From Microbacterium oryzae (lineage in GTDB: Bacteria; Actinomycetota; Actinomycetes; Actinomycetales; Microbacteriaceae), in NCBI RefSeq assembly GCF_009735645.1, contig NZ_CP032550.1:310001-374000 (forward strand): a stretch of 64,000 bases of DNA, in the 5' to 3' direction. Positions 7,407 through 15,997 of the stretch are shown in pieces. Position 1 is the stretch's first letter. Each line of letters starts with the position of its first letter. The position numbers were made by a program, and so were the translations under genes. The notes under the pieces were generated by a model that was not told the origin of the DNA, did no database searches, and saw only the letters and a list, made by a program, of their open reading frames with translations.

Positions 7407-9916
7407 TCCGGTTCGCCTTCGCGCAGGTGATCGCGCACCGTGTCCGGCTCGCGCTGACGGTGATCGCGGTGCTGCTCGGCGTCGCATTCGTCACGGGCGC
7501 GCTCGTGCTGAGCGGCACCGCGCAGAAGCTCTTCGACGAGCAGTTCGCGACCGCGGCAGCCGGCGTGGACGTGACTGTCCGCACCGCCACCGCATTCGAC
7601 TCGGGGATGGGCGTGGAGGTCGAGCGGGACCCGCTGCCGGCCGACGTCCTGCCGCGAGTCGCCGATGCGGAGGGGGTGACCGCGGCCGTCCCCGTGGCGA
7701 AGGGAGCCGCTCGTCTCGCACGGGACGGCGCAGACCTCGGCAGCGTGCAGCTGAGCACGTGGGTGGACGAGCCGACCGGCGCGTACCCGCTTCTCGAGGG
7801 GCGGGCGCCCGCTGCGGCGGACGAGATCGTCGTCGACCGCGCGGCTGCCGGCACTCTCGGGCTTCGCATCGGCGACGAGGTCGAGGTGCTCGGCGATGGT
7901 CGGACGGCCGCACGGATCGTCGGACTCGTCGGGTTCGGAGACGGCGACGGTCCCCCCGTCGGCGTCGTGGTCCTGTCCACGCTCGCCGGCGCTCAGCACG
8001 CCCTCGGGATGGGCGACAGGATCTCCGAGGTGCTCGTCACCTCCGACCTCCCGGTGGCACGACTGCAGCCGCTCCTCACCGACGCCCTCGGCGACGCGGT
8101 GCAGGTCGCGACCGCTCAGGACCTGGCGGCTGCCGGGCGCGAGCAGGCGGCATCGAGTCTGCAGATGCTGCAGGTGGTGCTCGTGGCCCTGAGTATCGCG
8201 TCTCTGGTCATCGGCTCCTTCCTCATCGCCAACACGTTCACGATCGTCATCGCGCACCGCACCCGCGAGCTCGCGCTGGTGAGGGCGGTCGGAGCCACCG
8301 CGGCGCAGGTGCGCACGTCGGTGCTGGTCGAGGCCCTCGTCGTGGGCGTCGTCGCCTCTGCCGCCGGCGCGGCGGCGGGCGTGCTGGGCGCACACGGGCT
8401 GCGCGGCCTCGCGCGCACCTTCGGCGTGCTCATCCCCGACGGCGACCTCGTCGTCGAGCCGGGAACCGTGCTGCTCGCTCTGGGCTTCGGCATCGCGGTG
8501 ACCGTGGGGGCCGCTCTGGCTCCGGCCGCCCGAGCAGCGGCCGTGTCGCCGCTCGCGGCGCTCCGGGCGAGCGCCGCGGAGGCGCCGCATCTCGGGCGGG
8601 CGCGGGTCGGCGCCGGTGCCGTGCTCGTCGCCCTCGGCACCACCGCCGCCGCGGCGCCCGCGTTCGGCGGTCCGCTGGTCCTCCTGGGCGGAGGACTGGT
8701 CGCCGCGCTCGCCGGAATCGTCCTGGTGGCGCCGCTGGTCCTGCGTCCCCTCGTGTCCGCCATCGGAGGGGTCGCGTCCCGCCACCTCACCGGCCAGCTC
8801 GCGCGCGAGGCGGCGCTGCGCTCGCCGCGGCGGACGGCCACGACCGCCATGGCCCTCGCTCTCGGGCTCGCGATGCTCACCTTCGTGTCGGTCGTCGGCG
8901 CCTCCGTCAAGACCGCGACCGGGGCCCAGTATCGCGAGGTCGTCTCCGCGGACGCGGTGGTCGAGAGCGCAGGACAGGAGATGCTCGGGGGTGTGCACGC
9001 CGCGGTGTTCGATGAGATCGCCGAGGTGGCCGAGGTCGGCAGCGTGAGCCGACTGAAGTACGGGCACTGGCGGGACGGCGAGACCACGAGCGCGCTGACC
9101 GCGTTCGATCCCGCCTCGATCGGCGAGGTCGCGGCCATCCGGATGACGATGGGAGACCTCTCCGCCCTCGAGGCGGGCGGTGTGGCGATCGCCGAGCGCG
9201 TGGCACGGGACCGGAGCCTCTCCATCGGCGACGAGCTGCCGATGACGTTCGCTCGTACCGGCGAACGTGCGCTGACCGTCGTGGGAGTCGTCGAGGACGG
9301 TTCCGCCCAGGCGCTGCAGACGGACTACTTCGTGTCGCTGCGCACCTACGCGGGGCTCTACACCGAGGACATGGACGCGAGCGTCTTCGTGCGCGCTGCC
9401 GACGGCGTCGCGCCCGCGCGGCTCGCCGCCGCCCTCGAGAGCGCCCTGGCGGACCATCCGTCGGTTCAGGTCCGCGATCAGGCGGCCGTCGTCGCCGGCC
9501 GCACTCAGGCCGTGGACCAGATCTTCGGGCTGGTCAGCGTTCTGCTCGCCTTCGCCCTGCTGATCGCGGCGCTGGGCGTCGCCAACACGCTCGCGCTCTC
9601 CATCGCTGAGCGGACGCGCGAGATCGGATTGCTGCGCGCGATCGGGATGGGTCAGCGCGCCGTCGCGCGGATGGTGCGGATCGAGACGGGCATCGTCTGC
9701 GTGGTCGCTGGACTCCTCGGATCGGCGCTGGGCCTCGCGGCGAGTGCCGCCGGTGTGGCGGCACTGTCCGCCGTCGCGCCGTTGCACATGGTCATCCCTT
9801 GGCCGCAGATCATCGTCGTCGCGGCGGTCGTCGTGGCGGCCGGATTGCTCGCCGGCGTGCTTCCCGCCCGTCGCGCGGCCCGGGTGCCCGTTCTGGAGGC
9901 GACCGCGCATGTCTGA
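7403..9916 (+). CDS. FtsX-like ABC transporter permease, double MacB_PCD/FtsX
   Basis: The 837-residue membrane protein has a first helix at about 12-35, an extracellular MacB-type domain to about 250, three helices (SIASLVIGSFLIANTFTIVIAHR and on), a pair of central helices, a second extracellular domain (about 490-700) and a final three-helix FtsX domain (FALLIAALGVANTLALSIAERTREIGLLRAIG). The repeated ANT-ERTRE-L-RA-G motif marks two FtsX units in one chain, as in exporters of peptides, lipids or antimicrobials. It is coupled to the ATPase before it and overlaps the MFS gene after it by 8 bases. Confidence 0.92.
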   Translation: MIRFAFAQVIAHRVRLALTVIAVLLGVAFVTGALVLSGTAQKLFDEQFATAAAGVDVTVRTATAFDSGMGVEVERDPLPADVLPRVADAEGVTAAVPVAKGAARLARDGADLGSVQLSTWVDEPTGAYPLLEGRAPAAADEIVVDRAAAGTLGLRIGDEVEVLGDGRTAARIVGLVGFGDGDGPPVGVVVLSTLAGAQHALGMGDRISEVLVTSDLPVARLQPLLTDALGDAVQVATAQDLAAAGREQAASSLQMLQVVLVALSIASLVIGSFLIANTFTIVIAHRTRELALVRAVGATAAQVRTSVLVEALVVGVVASAAGAAAGVLGAHGLRGLARTFGVLIPDGDLVVEPGTVLLALGFGIAVTVGAALAPAARAAAVSPLAALRASAAEAPHLGRARVGAGAVLVALGTTAAAAPAFGGPLVLLGGGLVAALAGIVLVAPLVLRPLVSAIGGVASRHLTGQLAREAALRSPRRTATTAMALALGLAMLTFVSVVGASVKTATGAQYREVVSADAVVESAGQEMLGGVHAAVFDEIAEVAEVGSVSRLKYGHWRDGETTSALTAFDPASIGEVAAIRMTMGDLSALEAGGVAIAERVARDRSLSIGDELPMTFARTGERALTVVGVVEDGSAQALQTDYFVSLRTYAGLYTEDMDASVFVRAADGVAPARLAAALESALADHPSVQVRDQAAVVAGRTQAVDQIFGLVSVLLAFALLIAALGVANTLALSIAERTREIGLLRAIGMGQRAVARMVRIETGIVCVVAGLLGSALGLAASAAGVAALSAVAPLHMVIPWPQIIVVAAVVVAAGLLAGVLPARRAARVPVLEATAHV

Positions 9917-11366
9917 GCCTCGCAGCCTGCCGCTCATCTTCGCCCTCGTCTGCGCGCAGTTCGTCGTGATGATGGACACGAGCATCCTCAATGTCGCCCT
10001 GCCGTCCCTCGGGCGCGACCTGCAGCTGGACGCCGTCGGGGCGGCATGGGTCGTCAACGCGTACCTCCTGACCTTCGGCGGCCTGCTTCTGCTCTCCGGC
10101 CGTGCCGCCGATGTCCTGGGCCGCCGTCGCATGATGCTCATCGGGACGGCGGTCCTCGTCGCCGGGTCGATCCTCGGCGCGGCGGCTGCCTCCGGCACGG
10201 CGCTCGTCGTGGCGCGCGTCCTGCAGGGCGCGGGAGCCGCGATGCTGAGTCCCGCCGCGATGTCGGTTCTGCTCGCGCGGTTCAGCGGACCCGCGCGCGC
10301 GTGGGCGATGAGCTGCTGGGGCGCCGCCTCCACCGCCGGCGGTGCAGCCGGCGTCGCCTTCGGGGGAGTGCTCACGGCGGCGCTCGGATGGCGGAGCGTG
10401 CTCGTCCTGACGGCCGCGGTGGCCATCCTGACGGGTGCCGCCGCCCGCGCTCTGGTGCCGCTCGACGTTCCGGCACCCCGCCGCCGCTTCGACGTGGCCG
10501 GTGCGGGGCTGCTCACCGGCGGCGCGGTGGCGACCGCGTTCGGGATCCTCGGACTCCCGCGAGCGGGACTCCTCGGCGGCGAGACCGTGCTCGCCGGACT
10601 GGTCGTGGCGGGGTGTCTGGTCGGCTTCGCGCTCGTGGAGCGTCGCAGCGCGGATCCGGTGCTTCCCCTGTCGACGTTCCGCGACGCGCGCGTGGTCGGC
10701 GGCATCGTCGCCAATCTGCTCGGCGGGGCCGCGCGCATCGGATGCTTCTTCCTCGTCGCGCTCCTTCTGCAGCAGGTGCTCCGATACGGCCCCGACCAGG
10801 CGGGATGGGCCATGGTCCCCACCTCGCTCGCCGGGTTCGCCGTGAGCACCCTGCTCCTTCCGCGGGCACTCGCCCGGCTGGGTGCCGGCCGGGTGGCCGT
10901 CCTCGGGCTCGTACTCCTGTGCGCCGCGCACCTGCTTTTGGCGACGATCCGCGCCGGTGACGCGTACCCGACGACCGTGCTGCCGGCCCTGGTGCTGGCC
11001 GCGGCGGGCGTGGCGTTCAGCTTCACGCCGACGACGCTCGTCATCGCGGAGGGGATCGCCGCCCGCAACGCCGGTGCCGGCTCCGGGCTGGCCTCGGCCA
11101 CCGCGCAGCTGGGTGGCGCGATCGGCGTCGCCGTGTTCGGCATGGCGGACGACGGGCGGCGTGCGGCCGTCTCGGCCGCCGGCGGCACCGCCGTCCGGGC
11201 GGCCGAGGCCGGGCTGTCGACGGCATTCCTCGCTGCGGCGATCGCCGCCGCGGGCGGAGCGGCGGCGGCAGGCGGCGCCCTCGCAGTCCATCGGCTGTCC
11301 GCGAGGCGACGGATGGCGCAGCTCGCGATGCCGACGGTCCGCGCGGCGGCGGCGCCGCCGTCGTGA
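9909..11366 (+). CDS. DHA2-type MFS drug exporter
   Basis: The 485-residue protein shows DHA2 features: about 14 hydrophobic segments, motif D1 in helix 1 (MMDTSILNVALPSLGRDLQL), motif A G-x-x-A-D-x-x-G-R-R (GRAADVLGRRRMMLIG) after helix 2, and motif C-like Gly/Ala repeats in helix 5. These proteins exchange protons for cationic or hydrophobic drugs. The ATG lies inside the end of the FtsX-type gene, so it belongs to the same operon. With an acetyltransferase, an ABC exporter and this pump under one TetR gene, the unit looks like a toxin or antibiotic resistance cassette. Confidence 0.92.
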   Translation: MSEPRSLPLIFALVCAQFVVMMDTSILNVALPSLGRDLQLDAVGAAWVVNAYLLTFGGLLLLSGRAADVLGRRRMMLIGTAVLVAGSILGAAAASGTALVVARVLQGAGAAMLSPAAMSVLLARFSGPARAWAMSCWGAASTAGGAAGVAFGGVLTAALGWRSVLVLTAAVAILTGAAARALVPLDVPAPRRRFDVAGAGLLTGGAVATAFGILGLPRAGLLGGETVLAGLVVAGCLVGFALVERRSADPVLPLSTFRDARVVGGIVANLLGGAARIGCFFLVALLLQQVLRYGPDQAGWAMVPTSLAGFAVSTLLLPRALARLGAGRVAVLGLVLLCAAHLLLATIRAGDAYPTTVLPALVLAAAGVAFSFTPTTLVIAEGIAARNAGAGSGLASATAQLGGAIGVAVFGMADDGRRAAVSAAGGTAVRAAEAGLSTAFLAAAIAAAGGAAAAGGALAVHRLSARRRMAQLAMPTVRAAAAPPS

Positions 11367-11443
11367 GCGCTCGCGCATCGCCGAAGGTGCCGCCGCGGTC
11401 AAGCCCCTCGCCACTCCCGCGCGCGTCGCGCGAAAGTGGATCC

Positions 11444-12961
11444 ATGTCGACTCCGCCCTCGCACGCACCCTGGCGCCGCCGCCTGCTCGATCGTCTCCGT
11501 CGCAAGGAGGCCGAGGAGAGGCGCCTCACCATCGACGACGTCACGATCGTCGACCGCCCCATGCTCAAGAAGGCGATCGCCGGCACCGTCGTCGGCAACC
11601 TCATGGAGTGGTACGACATCGGGATCTACGGCTACCTCGCCGTGATCATCGGGCGGATGTTCCTCCCCGACGCCGAGGCCGGCGCGCAGTCCCTCTTCTC
11701 CCTCGGTGTCTTCGCCGTGACCTTCGTAGCGCGACCGCTGGGCGGCGTGGTGCTCGGGCAGCTCGGAGACCGGCTGGGGCGCCAGCGCGTCCTCGCGTTC
11801 ACGCTCATCATGATGGCGGCGGCCACCTTCCTCATCGGCGTGCTGCCCGACTACTCCGTCATCGGCATCTGGGCGCCGATCCTGCTGATCGTGCTGAAGC
11901 TCCTGCAGGGCTTCTCGACGGGCGGCGAGTACGCCGGGGCGACGACGTTCATCACGGAGTACGCGCCCGACCGCCGACGCGGGTTCTACGCCTCGCTCCT
12001 CGACTGCGGCTCCTACATGGGCTTCGCGATCGGCGCCGCGTTCGTCTCCGTGCTCCAGCTGACGCTCTCGCCGGACGCCATGGACAGCTTCGCCTGGCGC
12101 ATCCCGTTCCTCGTCGCGCTGCCCCTCGGCGCCATCGCCATCTACTTCCGGCTGAAGATCGAGGACACCCCGGCCTTCCGGGAGGCTCAGGAGGCGGCGG
12201 AGCGCGCGCAGGAGGAGGCCCGCGACTCCGCGGAGGCGCCGAAGGGCGTGCTCCAGCTGCTGCGCAGCTTCTGGCGCGAGCTCCTCACGGCGTTCGTGCT
12301 CGTCGCCGCCGCGAACACCGTCGGCTACGCCCTCACGTCGTACATGCCCACCTACCTCACCGGCACGCTCGGCTACGACGAGGTGCACGGCACGCTGCTG
12401 ACGCTCCCCGTCCTCGTCGCGATGTCGACGGCCATCCCGTTCACCGGCATGCTCTCCGACCGCATCGGGCGCCGGAAGGTGCTCTTCATCGGCGCGGTCA
12501 CGGCGATCGTGCTCGCCATCCCGTCGTTCCTCTTCATGATGCACGGCGCGATCTGGTCGACGCTGCTCGGGCTCATCCTGCTCGCGGTGCCGGTGACGTT
12601 CTACGTGGCGAACCTCGCCTCGTCGCTGCCGGCGCTGTTCCCGACGAGCTCGCGCTACGGCGGGATGGGCATCTCGTACAACCTGTCCGTGGCGATCTTC
12701 GCCGGCACCGCGCCGTTCATCATGGAGGCGCTCGTGCAGATGACGGGCTCCGCCCTCGCCCCCGCGTTCTACGTGATCGGCACCTCGGCGGCCGGCTTCC
12801 TGGCCATCCTCGCCCTGCGTGAATCGGCGCGACGGCCGCTGCCCGGCGCGATGCCGACCGTGGCCACCCAGCAGGAGGCGATCGACCTCGTCCGCACGCA
12901 GGACGACAACCCCGACCTCGACCTCGACGAGCTGTTCCCCGAGCGGCGCGAGGAGGTCTGA
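11444..12961 (+). CDS. MFS transporter, metabolite:H+ symporter (MHS/ProP-like) family
   Basis: The 505-residue protein has a charged N-terminal tail, then 12 predicted helices with the MHS signature: NLMEWYDIGIYGYLAVIIG in helix 1, GDRLGRQRVLAFT between helices 2 and 3, and GFSTGGEYAGATTFITEYAPDRRRG around helix 4. MHS members import proline/betaine, citrate, ketoglutarate or shikimate with protons; the substrate here is not evident. The C-terminal tail is acidic (DNPDLDLDELFPERREE). The ATG at 11444 is the likely start, but only a weak GTGGA precedes it. It is convergent with the BASS gene, with only 2 bases between stop codons. Confidence 0.9.
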   Translation: MSTPPSHAPWRRRLLDRLRRKEAEERRLTIDDVTIVDRPMLKKAIAGTVVGNLMEWYDIGIYGYLAVIIGRMFLPDAEAGAQSLFSLGVFAVTFVARPLGGVVLGQLGDRLGRQRVLAFTLIMMAAATFLIGVLPDYSVIGIWAPILLIVLKLLQGFSTGGEYAGATTFITEYAPDRRRGFYASLLDCGSYMGFAIGAAFVSVLQLTLSPDAMDSFAWRIPFLVALPLGAIAIYFRLKIEDTPAFREAQEAAERAQEEARDSAEAPKGVLQLLRSFWRELLTAFVLVAAANTVGYALTSYMPTYLTGTLGYDEVHGTLLTLPVLVAMSTAIPFTGMLSDRIGRRKVLFIGAVTAIVLAIPSFLFMMHGAIWSTLLGLILLAVPVTFYVANLASSLPALFPTSSRYGGMGISYNLSVAIFAGTAPFIMEALVQMTGSALAPAFYVIGTSAAGFLAILALRESARRPLPGAMPTVATQQEAIDLVRTQDDNPDLDLDELFPERREEV

Positions 12962-12963
12962 CC

Positions 12964-13986
12964 TCAGGCGGCCGGCGCGGGCGCCCTCTCGGTGAGGGGC
13001 TCCTCGTCGGTCACCGGACGGCGACCCATGATCATGGCGAACACGGCGCCGGAGAGGTTGTGCCAGACGGAGAAGACGGCCGCCGGCAGCGCCGCGAGCG
13101 GCGAGAAGTGCGCGGCCGCGAGCGATGCCGCGAGCCCCGAGTTCTGCATGCCGACCTCGACCGCGATCGCGCGGCGCTCGCGCTGCGTCATGCGCAGCGC
13201 ACGCGCCGCGAGGTAGCCCAGCAGCAGCCCGAGGCCGTTGTGCAGGATGACGGCGACGAGGACGACGAGCCCCGCCTGCACGATGCGGTCGGCGCTGCCG
13301 GCCACGACCGCGGTGACGATGAGCGAGATGGCGACGGTCGAGAGCCACGGGAAGACGCCCTGGATCCGGTCGATGAACCCGCGCAGCACAAGGCGCACGA
13401 TGAGCCCGCCGACGACCGGCAGCAGCACGGTCTGCAGGATCGACACCATCATCGACTGGAACGGCACCTCGAGGAACGTGCCCGCCAGCCACAGCGTGAG
13501 CAGCGGCGTGAGGATGGGCGCGAGCAGCGTCGAGCAGGTCGTGACGGTGACCGACAGAGCCGTGTCGCCGCGGGAGAGGTAGGTCACCACGTTCGACGCG
13601 GTGCCGCCCGGTGCGCAGCCGACGAGGATGACGCCGGCGGCGAGCTCCGGCGGAAGCCCGAGCGCGAAGGCGATGGCCCATGCCGTGAGCGGCATGATGA
13701 GGTACTGCAGCACCACGCCGATGAGCACCATCCACGGGCGCTTGGCGATGCGCGTGAAGTCGGGCAGGGTCAGCGTCAGGCCCATGCAGAACATGATCAC
13801 GCCGAGGAGCCAGGGGACCGCGGGGCCGAGAACGGCCGACGTGCCGGGGAACAGGAACCCGATCACACCCGCGACGAGGACGAGGATCGGGAAGAGCGTG
13901 ACGGCGAGCCGGGCGGTGCGGTCGGGGCCGGGCGATGCGGATGGCCGTGGTGCTGTCGAGCTGTTCACCTCTCCAATGTGCCACAC
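12964..13986 (-). CDS. bile acid:sodium symporter (BASS) family transporter
   Basis: The 340-residue membrane protein has about 10 helices. It carries the BASS hallmarks LLGVIMFCMGLTLTLPDF, VGCAPGGTASNVVTYLSRGD (the crossover region that binds sodium) and EVGMQNSGLAASLA (second crossover). Bacterial members import organic anions such as pantoate or 2-keto acids with sodium; the name does not imply bile acids. GTG at 13986 is chosen because GGGAGGA lies 8 bases upstream; the inner GTG at residue 7 has no proper spacing. The start region uses rare CCA and GCA codons where the GGATGGCC motif crosses it. Confidence 0.92.
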   Translation of the reverse strand: MWHIGEVNSSTAPRPSASPGPDRTARLAVTLFPILVLVAGVIGFLFPGTSAVLGPAVPWLLGVIMFCMGLTLTLPDFTRIAKRPWMVLIGVVLQYLIMPLTAWAIAFALGLPPELAAGVILVGCAPGGTASNVVTYLSRGDTALSVTVTTCSTLLAPILTPLLTLWLAGTFLEVPFQSMMVSILQTVLLPVVGGLIVRLVLRGFIDRIQGVFPWLSTVAISLIVTAVVAGSADRIVQAGLVVLVAVILHNGLGLLLGYLAARALRMTQRERRAIAVEVGMQNSGLAASLAAAHFSPLAALPAAVFSVWHNLSGAVFAMIMGRRPVTDEEPLTERAPAPAA

Positions 13987-14023
13987 CGGCGATGTCCTCC
14001 CGCGCCGGAGATGAGCACTTTGC

Positions 14024-14062
14024 TACGCTCACCCGAGCGGAGCCGGGCGACGAACGCCCGGC
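14024..14062 (+). promoter_or_regulatory. metP -10 box and 5' leader hairpin
   Basis: TACGCT at 14024-14029 is a -10 box. Downstream, GCCGGGCG at 14042-14049 pairs with CGCCCGGC at 14055-14062 (loop ACGAA), immediately before the GGAGGAG ribosome binding site, so folding could affect ribosome access. Confidence 0.45.
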
Positions 14063-14075
14063 GGAGGAGAAGAGC

Positions 14076-15641
14076 ATGTCTCGGACGACGGCAGCCGAAG
14101 CGGTGCCTGCACGGGAGCAGTGGACCGGTCAGATCGGCTTCATCCTGGCGGCACTGGGATCGGCCGTGGGGCTCGGCAACATCTGGCGCTTCCCCGGCGT
14201 CGCCTACGAGAACGGCGGCGGGGCGTTCCTCATCCCGTATCTCGTCGCGCTCCTCACCGCGGGCATCCCCATCCTCTTCCTCGACTATGCGATCGGGCAC
14301 CGGTTCCGCGGGTCTGCGCCCCTGGCCTTCCGGCGCATCGCCGGGAAGCTGGGTGAGGGCGTCGGCTGGTTCCAGGTGATGATCTGCGTGTTCATCGCGA
14401 TCTACTACACGGCCGTCCTCGCGTGGGCGTCGAGCTACTTCGTGTTCTCGTGGGATCTGCGCTGGGGCGACGACCCCGCCGGCTTCTTCACCGGCGACTA
14501 CCTCCAGGTGGCGGCGGCGCCGATCACCTTCGACTTCGTGCCGAGCGTGCTCATCCCGCTCGTCATCATGTGGATCGTCGCGCTCGTCGTCCTCGGCGCG
14601 GGCGTCGTGAAGGGCGTGCAGCGCGCGAACGTCGTCTTCATCCCGCTGCTGGTCATCGGCTTCCTCATCCTCGTCATCCGCGCGCTGTTCCTCCCCGGCG
14701 CGATCGACGGTCTCACCGCGTTCTTCACGCCCGACTTCGCCGCGCTGGCGGACCCGTCGGTGTGGATCGCGGCCTACAGCCAGATCTTCTTCTCGCTGTC
14801 GGTGGCGTTCGGCATCATGGTGACGTACGCCTCGTACCGTCGGCGTCGCGTGAACCTCACAGCGCCCGGCCTGGTGGTCGCCTTCGGCAACTCGTCGTTC
14901 GAGCTGCTGGCCGGCATCGGCGTCTTCTCGACCCTCGGCTTCTTCGCACATCAGCAGGGCATCGGCGTCGGCGAGCTCGAGGGCCTGACCGGCGTCGCGC
15001 TGTCGTTCATGACGTTCCCCGCGATCGTGTCGCAGATGCCGGGCGGCGAGTGGTTCGGCGCCCTCTTCTTCGGCGCGCTCGTCCTCGCGGGCCTGACCTC
15101 GCTCATCTCCATCCTCGAGGTCGTCATCGCGGCCGTCCGCGACAAGTTCGGCCTGACCCGCGCGCAGGTCGTCTACGGTCTCGGCGGCGTGCTCGCGGTC
15201 GTCTCGATCCTCCTCTTCGCGACCACCTCGGGCCTCACCGCGCTCGACACGATCGACAACTGGGCCAACAACATCGGCATCGTCGCCTCCGCGATCGCCG
15301 TGTCGATCGTCATCCTCTGGGTGCGTCGCGCCGGGCCCGAACTCGCGGGGCACCTCAGCGTGCTGTCGACGTTCAAGGTAGGCCGCATCTGGCTGGCCCT
15401 GGTGTCGGTCGTCGCGCCCGTCGTCCTCGTGTACATGCTCGTCTCGAAGATCGTCGAGCTCCTCACCGACGGATACAGCGGGTATCCCACCGCCTACCTG
15501 GGCATCGCGGGCTGGGGTTCGGTCCTCCTCATGATCGTCGGCGCGGTCGTCCTCACCGCCACGCGCTGGCGCCACGACCCCGAGCTGTTCGAGCCCTGGC
15601 CCGCGACGGCCACCCTCACCACGAAGGGAGCACGGCGATGA
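14076..15641 (+). CDS. metP: sodium-dependent methionine/alanine uptake transporter (NSS/SNF family)
   Basis: The 521-residue protein begins with the NSS signature: WTGQIGFILAALGSAVGLGNIWRFPG (helix 1, sodium and substrate site), then YENGGGAFLIPYL. About 12 helices follow. The unwound helix 6 region (SQIFFSLSVAFGIMVTYASY) is intact. It is followed by an overlapping tiny membrane gene of the MetS type, the arrangement known for the MetPS methionine/alanine importer of corynebacteria. The ATG has GGAGGAGA about 6 bases upstream. Substrate is inferred from the MetS partner. Confidence 0.9.
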   Translation: MSRTTAAEAVPAREQWTGQIGFILAALGSAVGLGNIWRFPGVAYENGGGAFLIPYLVALLTAGIPILFLDYAIGHRFRGSAPLAFRRIAGKLGEGVGWFQVMICVFIAIYYTAVLAWASSYFVFSWDLRWGDDPAGFFTGDYLQVAAAPITFDFVPSVLIPLVIMWIVALVVLGAGVVKGVQRANVVFIPLLVIGFLILVIRALFLPGAIDGLTAFFTPDFAALADPSVWIAAYSQIFFSLSVAFGIMVTYASYRRRRVNLTAPGLVVAFGNSSFELLAGIGVFSTLGFFAHQQGIGVGELEGLTGVALSFMTFPAIVSQMPGGEWFGALFFGALVLAGLTSLISILEVVIAAVRDKFGLTRAQVVYGLGGVLAVVSILLFATTSGLTALDTIDNWANNIGIVASAIAVSIVILWVRRAGPELAGHLSVLSTFKVGRIWLALVSVVAPVVLVYMLVSKIVELLTDGYSGYPTAYLGIAGWGSVLLMIVGAVVLTATRWRHDPELFEPWPATATLTTKGARR

Positions 15642-15784
15642 CCCCCATCGCGATCCTGTTCTTCGTCATCGCGGCGGTCCTCATCTGGGGCGGCCTGGCG
15701 GCGAGCATCCTCTTCCTGTCGGCGCGGCCGCAGGTCGCGGCCTATCCGGCAGGAGCGGAGGACGACCTCGACGGCGACGACTGA
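15638..15784 (+). CDS. metS: methionine/alanine importer small subunit MetS
   Basis: The 48-residue protein has one transmembrane helix (IAILFFVIAAVLIWGGLAAS) followed by a short polar, acidic tail (GAEDDLDGDD). The ATG overlaps the metP stop codon (ATGA), so the two are translationally coupled. Length, topology and position match MetS, an essential small partner of the NSS transporter MetP in corynebacteria. It probably sits in the membrane beside MetP and is needed for transport activity. Confidence 0.88.
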   Translation: MTPIAILFFVIAAVLIWGGLAASILFLSARPQVAAYPAGAEDDLDGDD

Positions 15785-15814
15785 CCGCCCGGAGCCGGTG
15801 TCCGCCACCGGGCG

Positions 15815-15820
15815 TAGCAT
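15815..15820 (+). promoter_or_regulatory. -10 box of the 36-residue peptide gene
   Basis: TAGCAT ends 7 bases before the ATG at 15828, which predicts a leaderless mRNA. Confidence 0.5.
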
Positions 15821-15827
15821 GGTCGGC

Positions 15828-15938
15828 ATGTCTCAGAACGAGGAGATCAGGGTGATCCCGCTGCTGCCTGTCGCGACCGACGAGGCGCCCGTCTGCGCAG
15901 ACGGCGTCTGCGGATGGCCGGGAGCCCAGCCGTCCTGA
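15828..15938 (+). CDS. 36-residue peptide with CxxxxC motif, unknown function
   Basis: A short frame runs from ATG 15828 to TGA 15936-15938 and ends 12 bases before a strong terminator. The -10 hexamer TAGCAT lies 7 bases upstream of the ATG, the spacing seen for other predicted leaderless genes here. The peptide begins MSQNEEIRVIPLLPVATDEA and then has PVCADGVCGWPG, with two cysteines four residues apart. It is too short and polar for a membrane or signal peptide. A metal-binding or redox mini-protein, or a translated leader peptide, are both possible; no structural gene follows on this strand. Confidence 0.55.
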   Translation: MSQNEEIRVIPLLPVATDEAPVCADGVCGWPGAQPS

Positions 15939-15950
15939 TCTCAGAACCAC

Positions 15951-15984
15951 GAAGCCCCCGCGACCCGAAGGTCGCGGGGGCTTC
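15951..15984. terminator. bidirectional intrinsic terminator
   Basis: A perfect 15-base stem (GAAGCCCCCGCGACC and its complement) with loop CGAA lies between the 36-residue peptide gene and the convergent MFS gene. A CTTC end rather than a U-tract is usual in this genome. Confidence 0.85.
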
Positions 15985-15997
15985 TGCGTGAAGCGGG

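Noticed and set aside
7280..11188. A 1302-residue open frame on the minus strand
   Set aside because: It lies opposite three clear genes (ABC ATPase, FtsX permease, MFS). Its product is a low-complexity Arg/Gly/Ala-rich string without any domain; such shadow frames are common at this GC content.
11399..14077. An 892-residue open frame on the minus strand
   Set aside because: Antisense to the MHS transporter and out of frame with the BASS gene, with compositional bias only.
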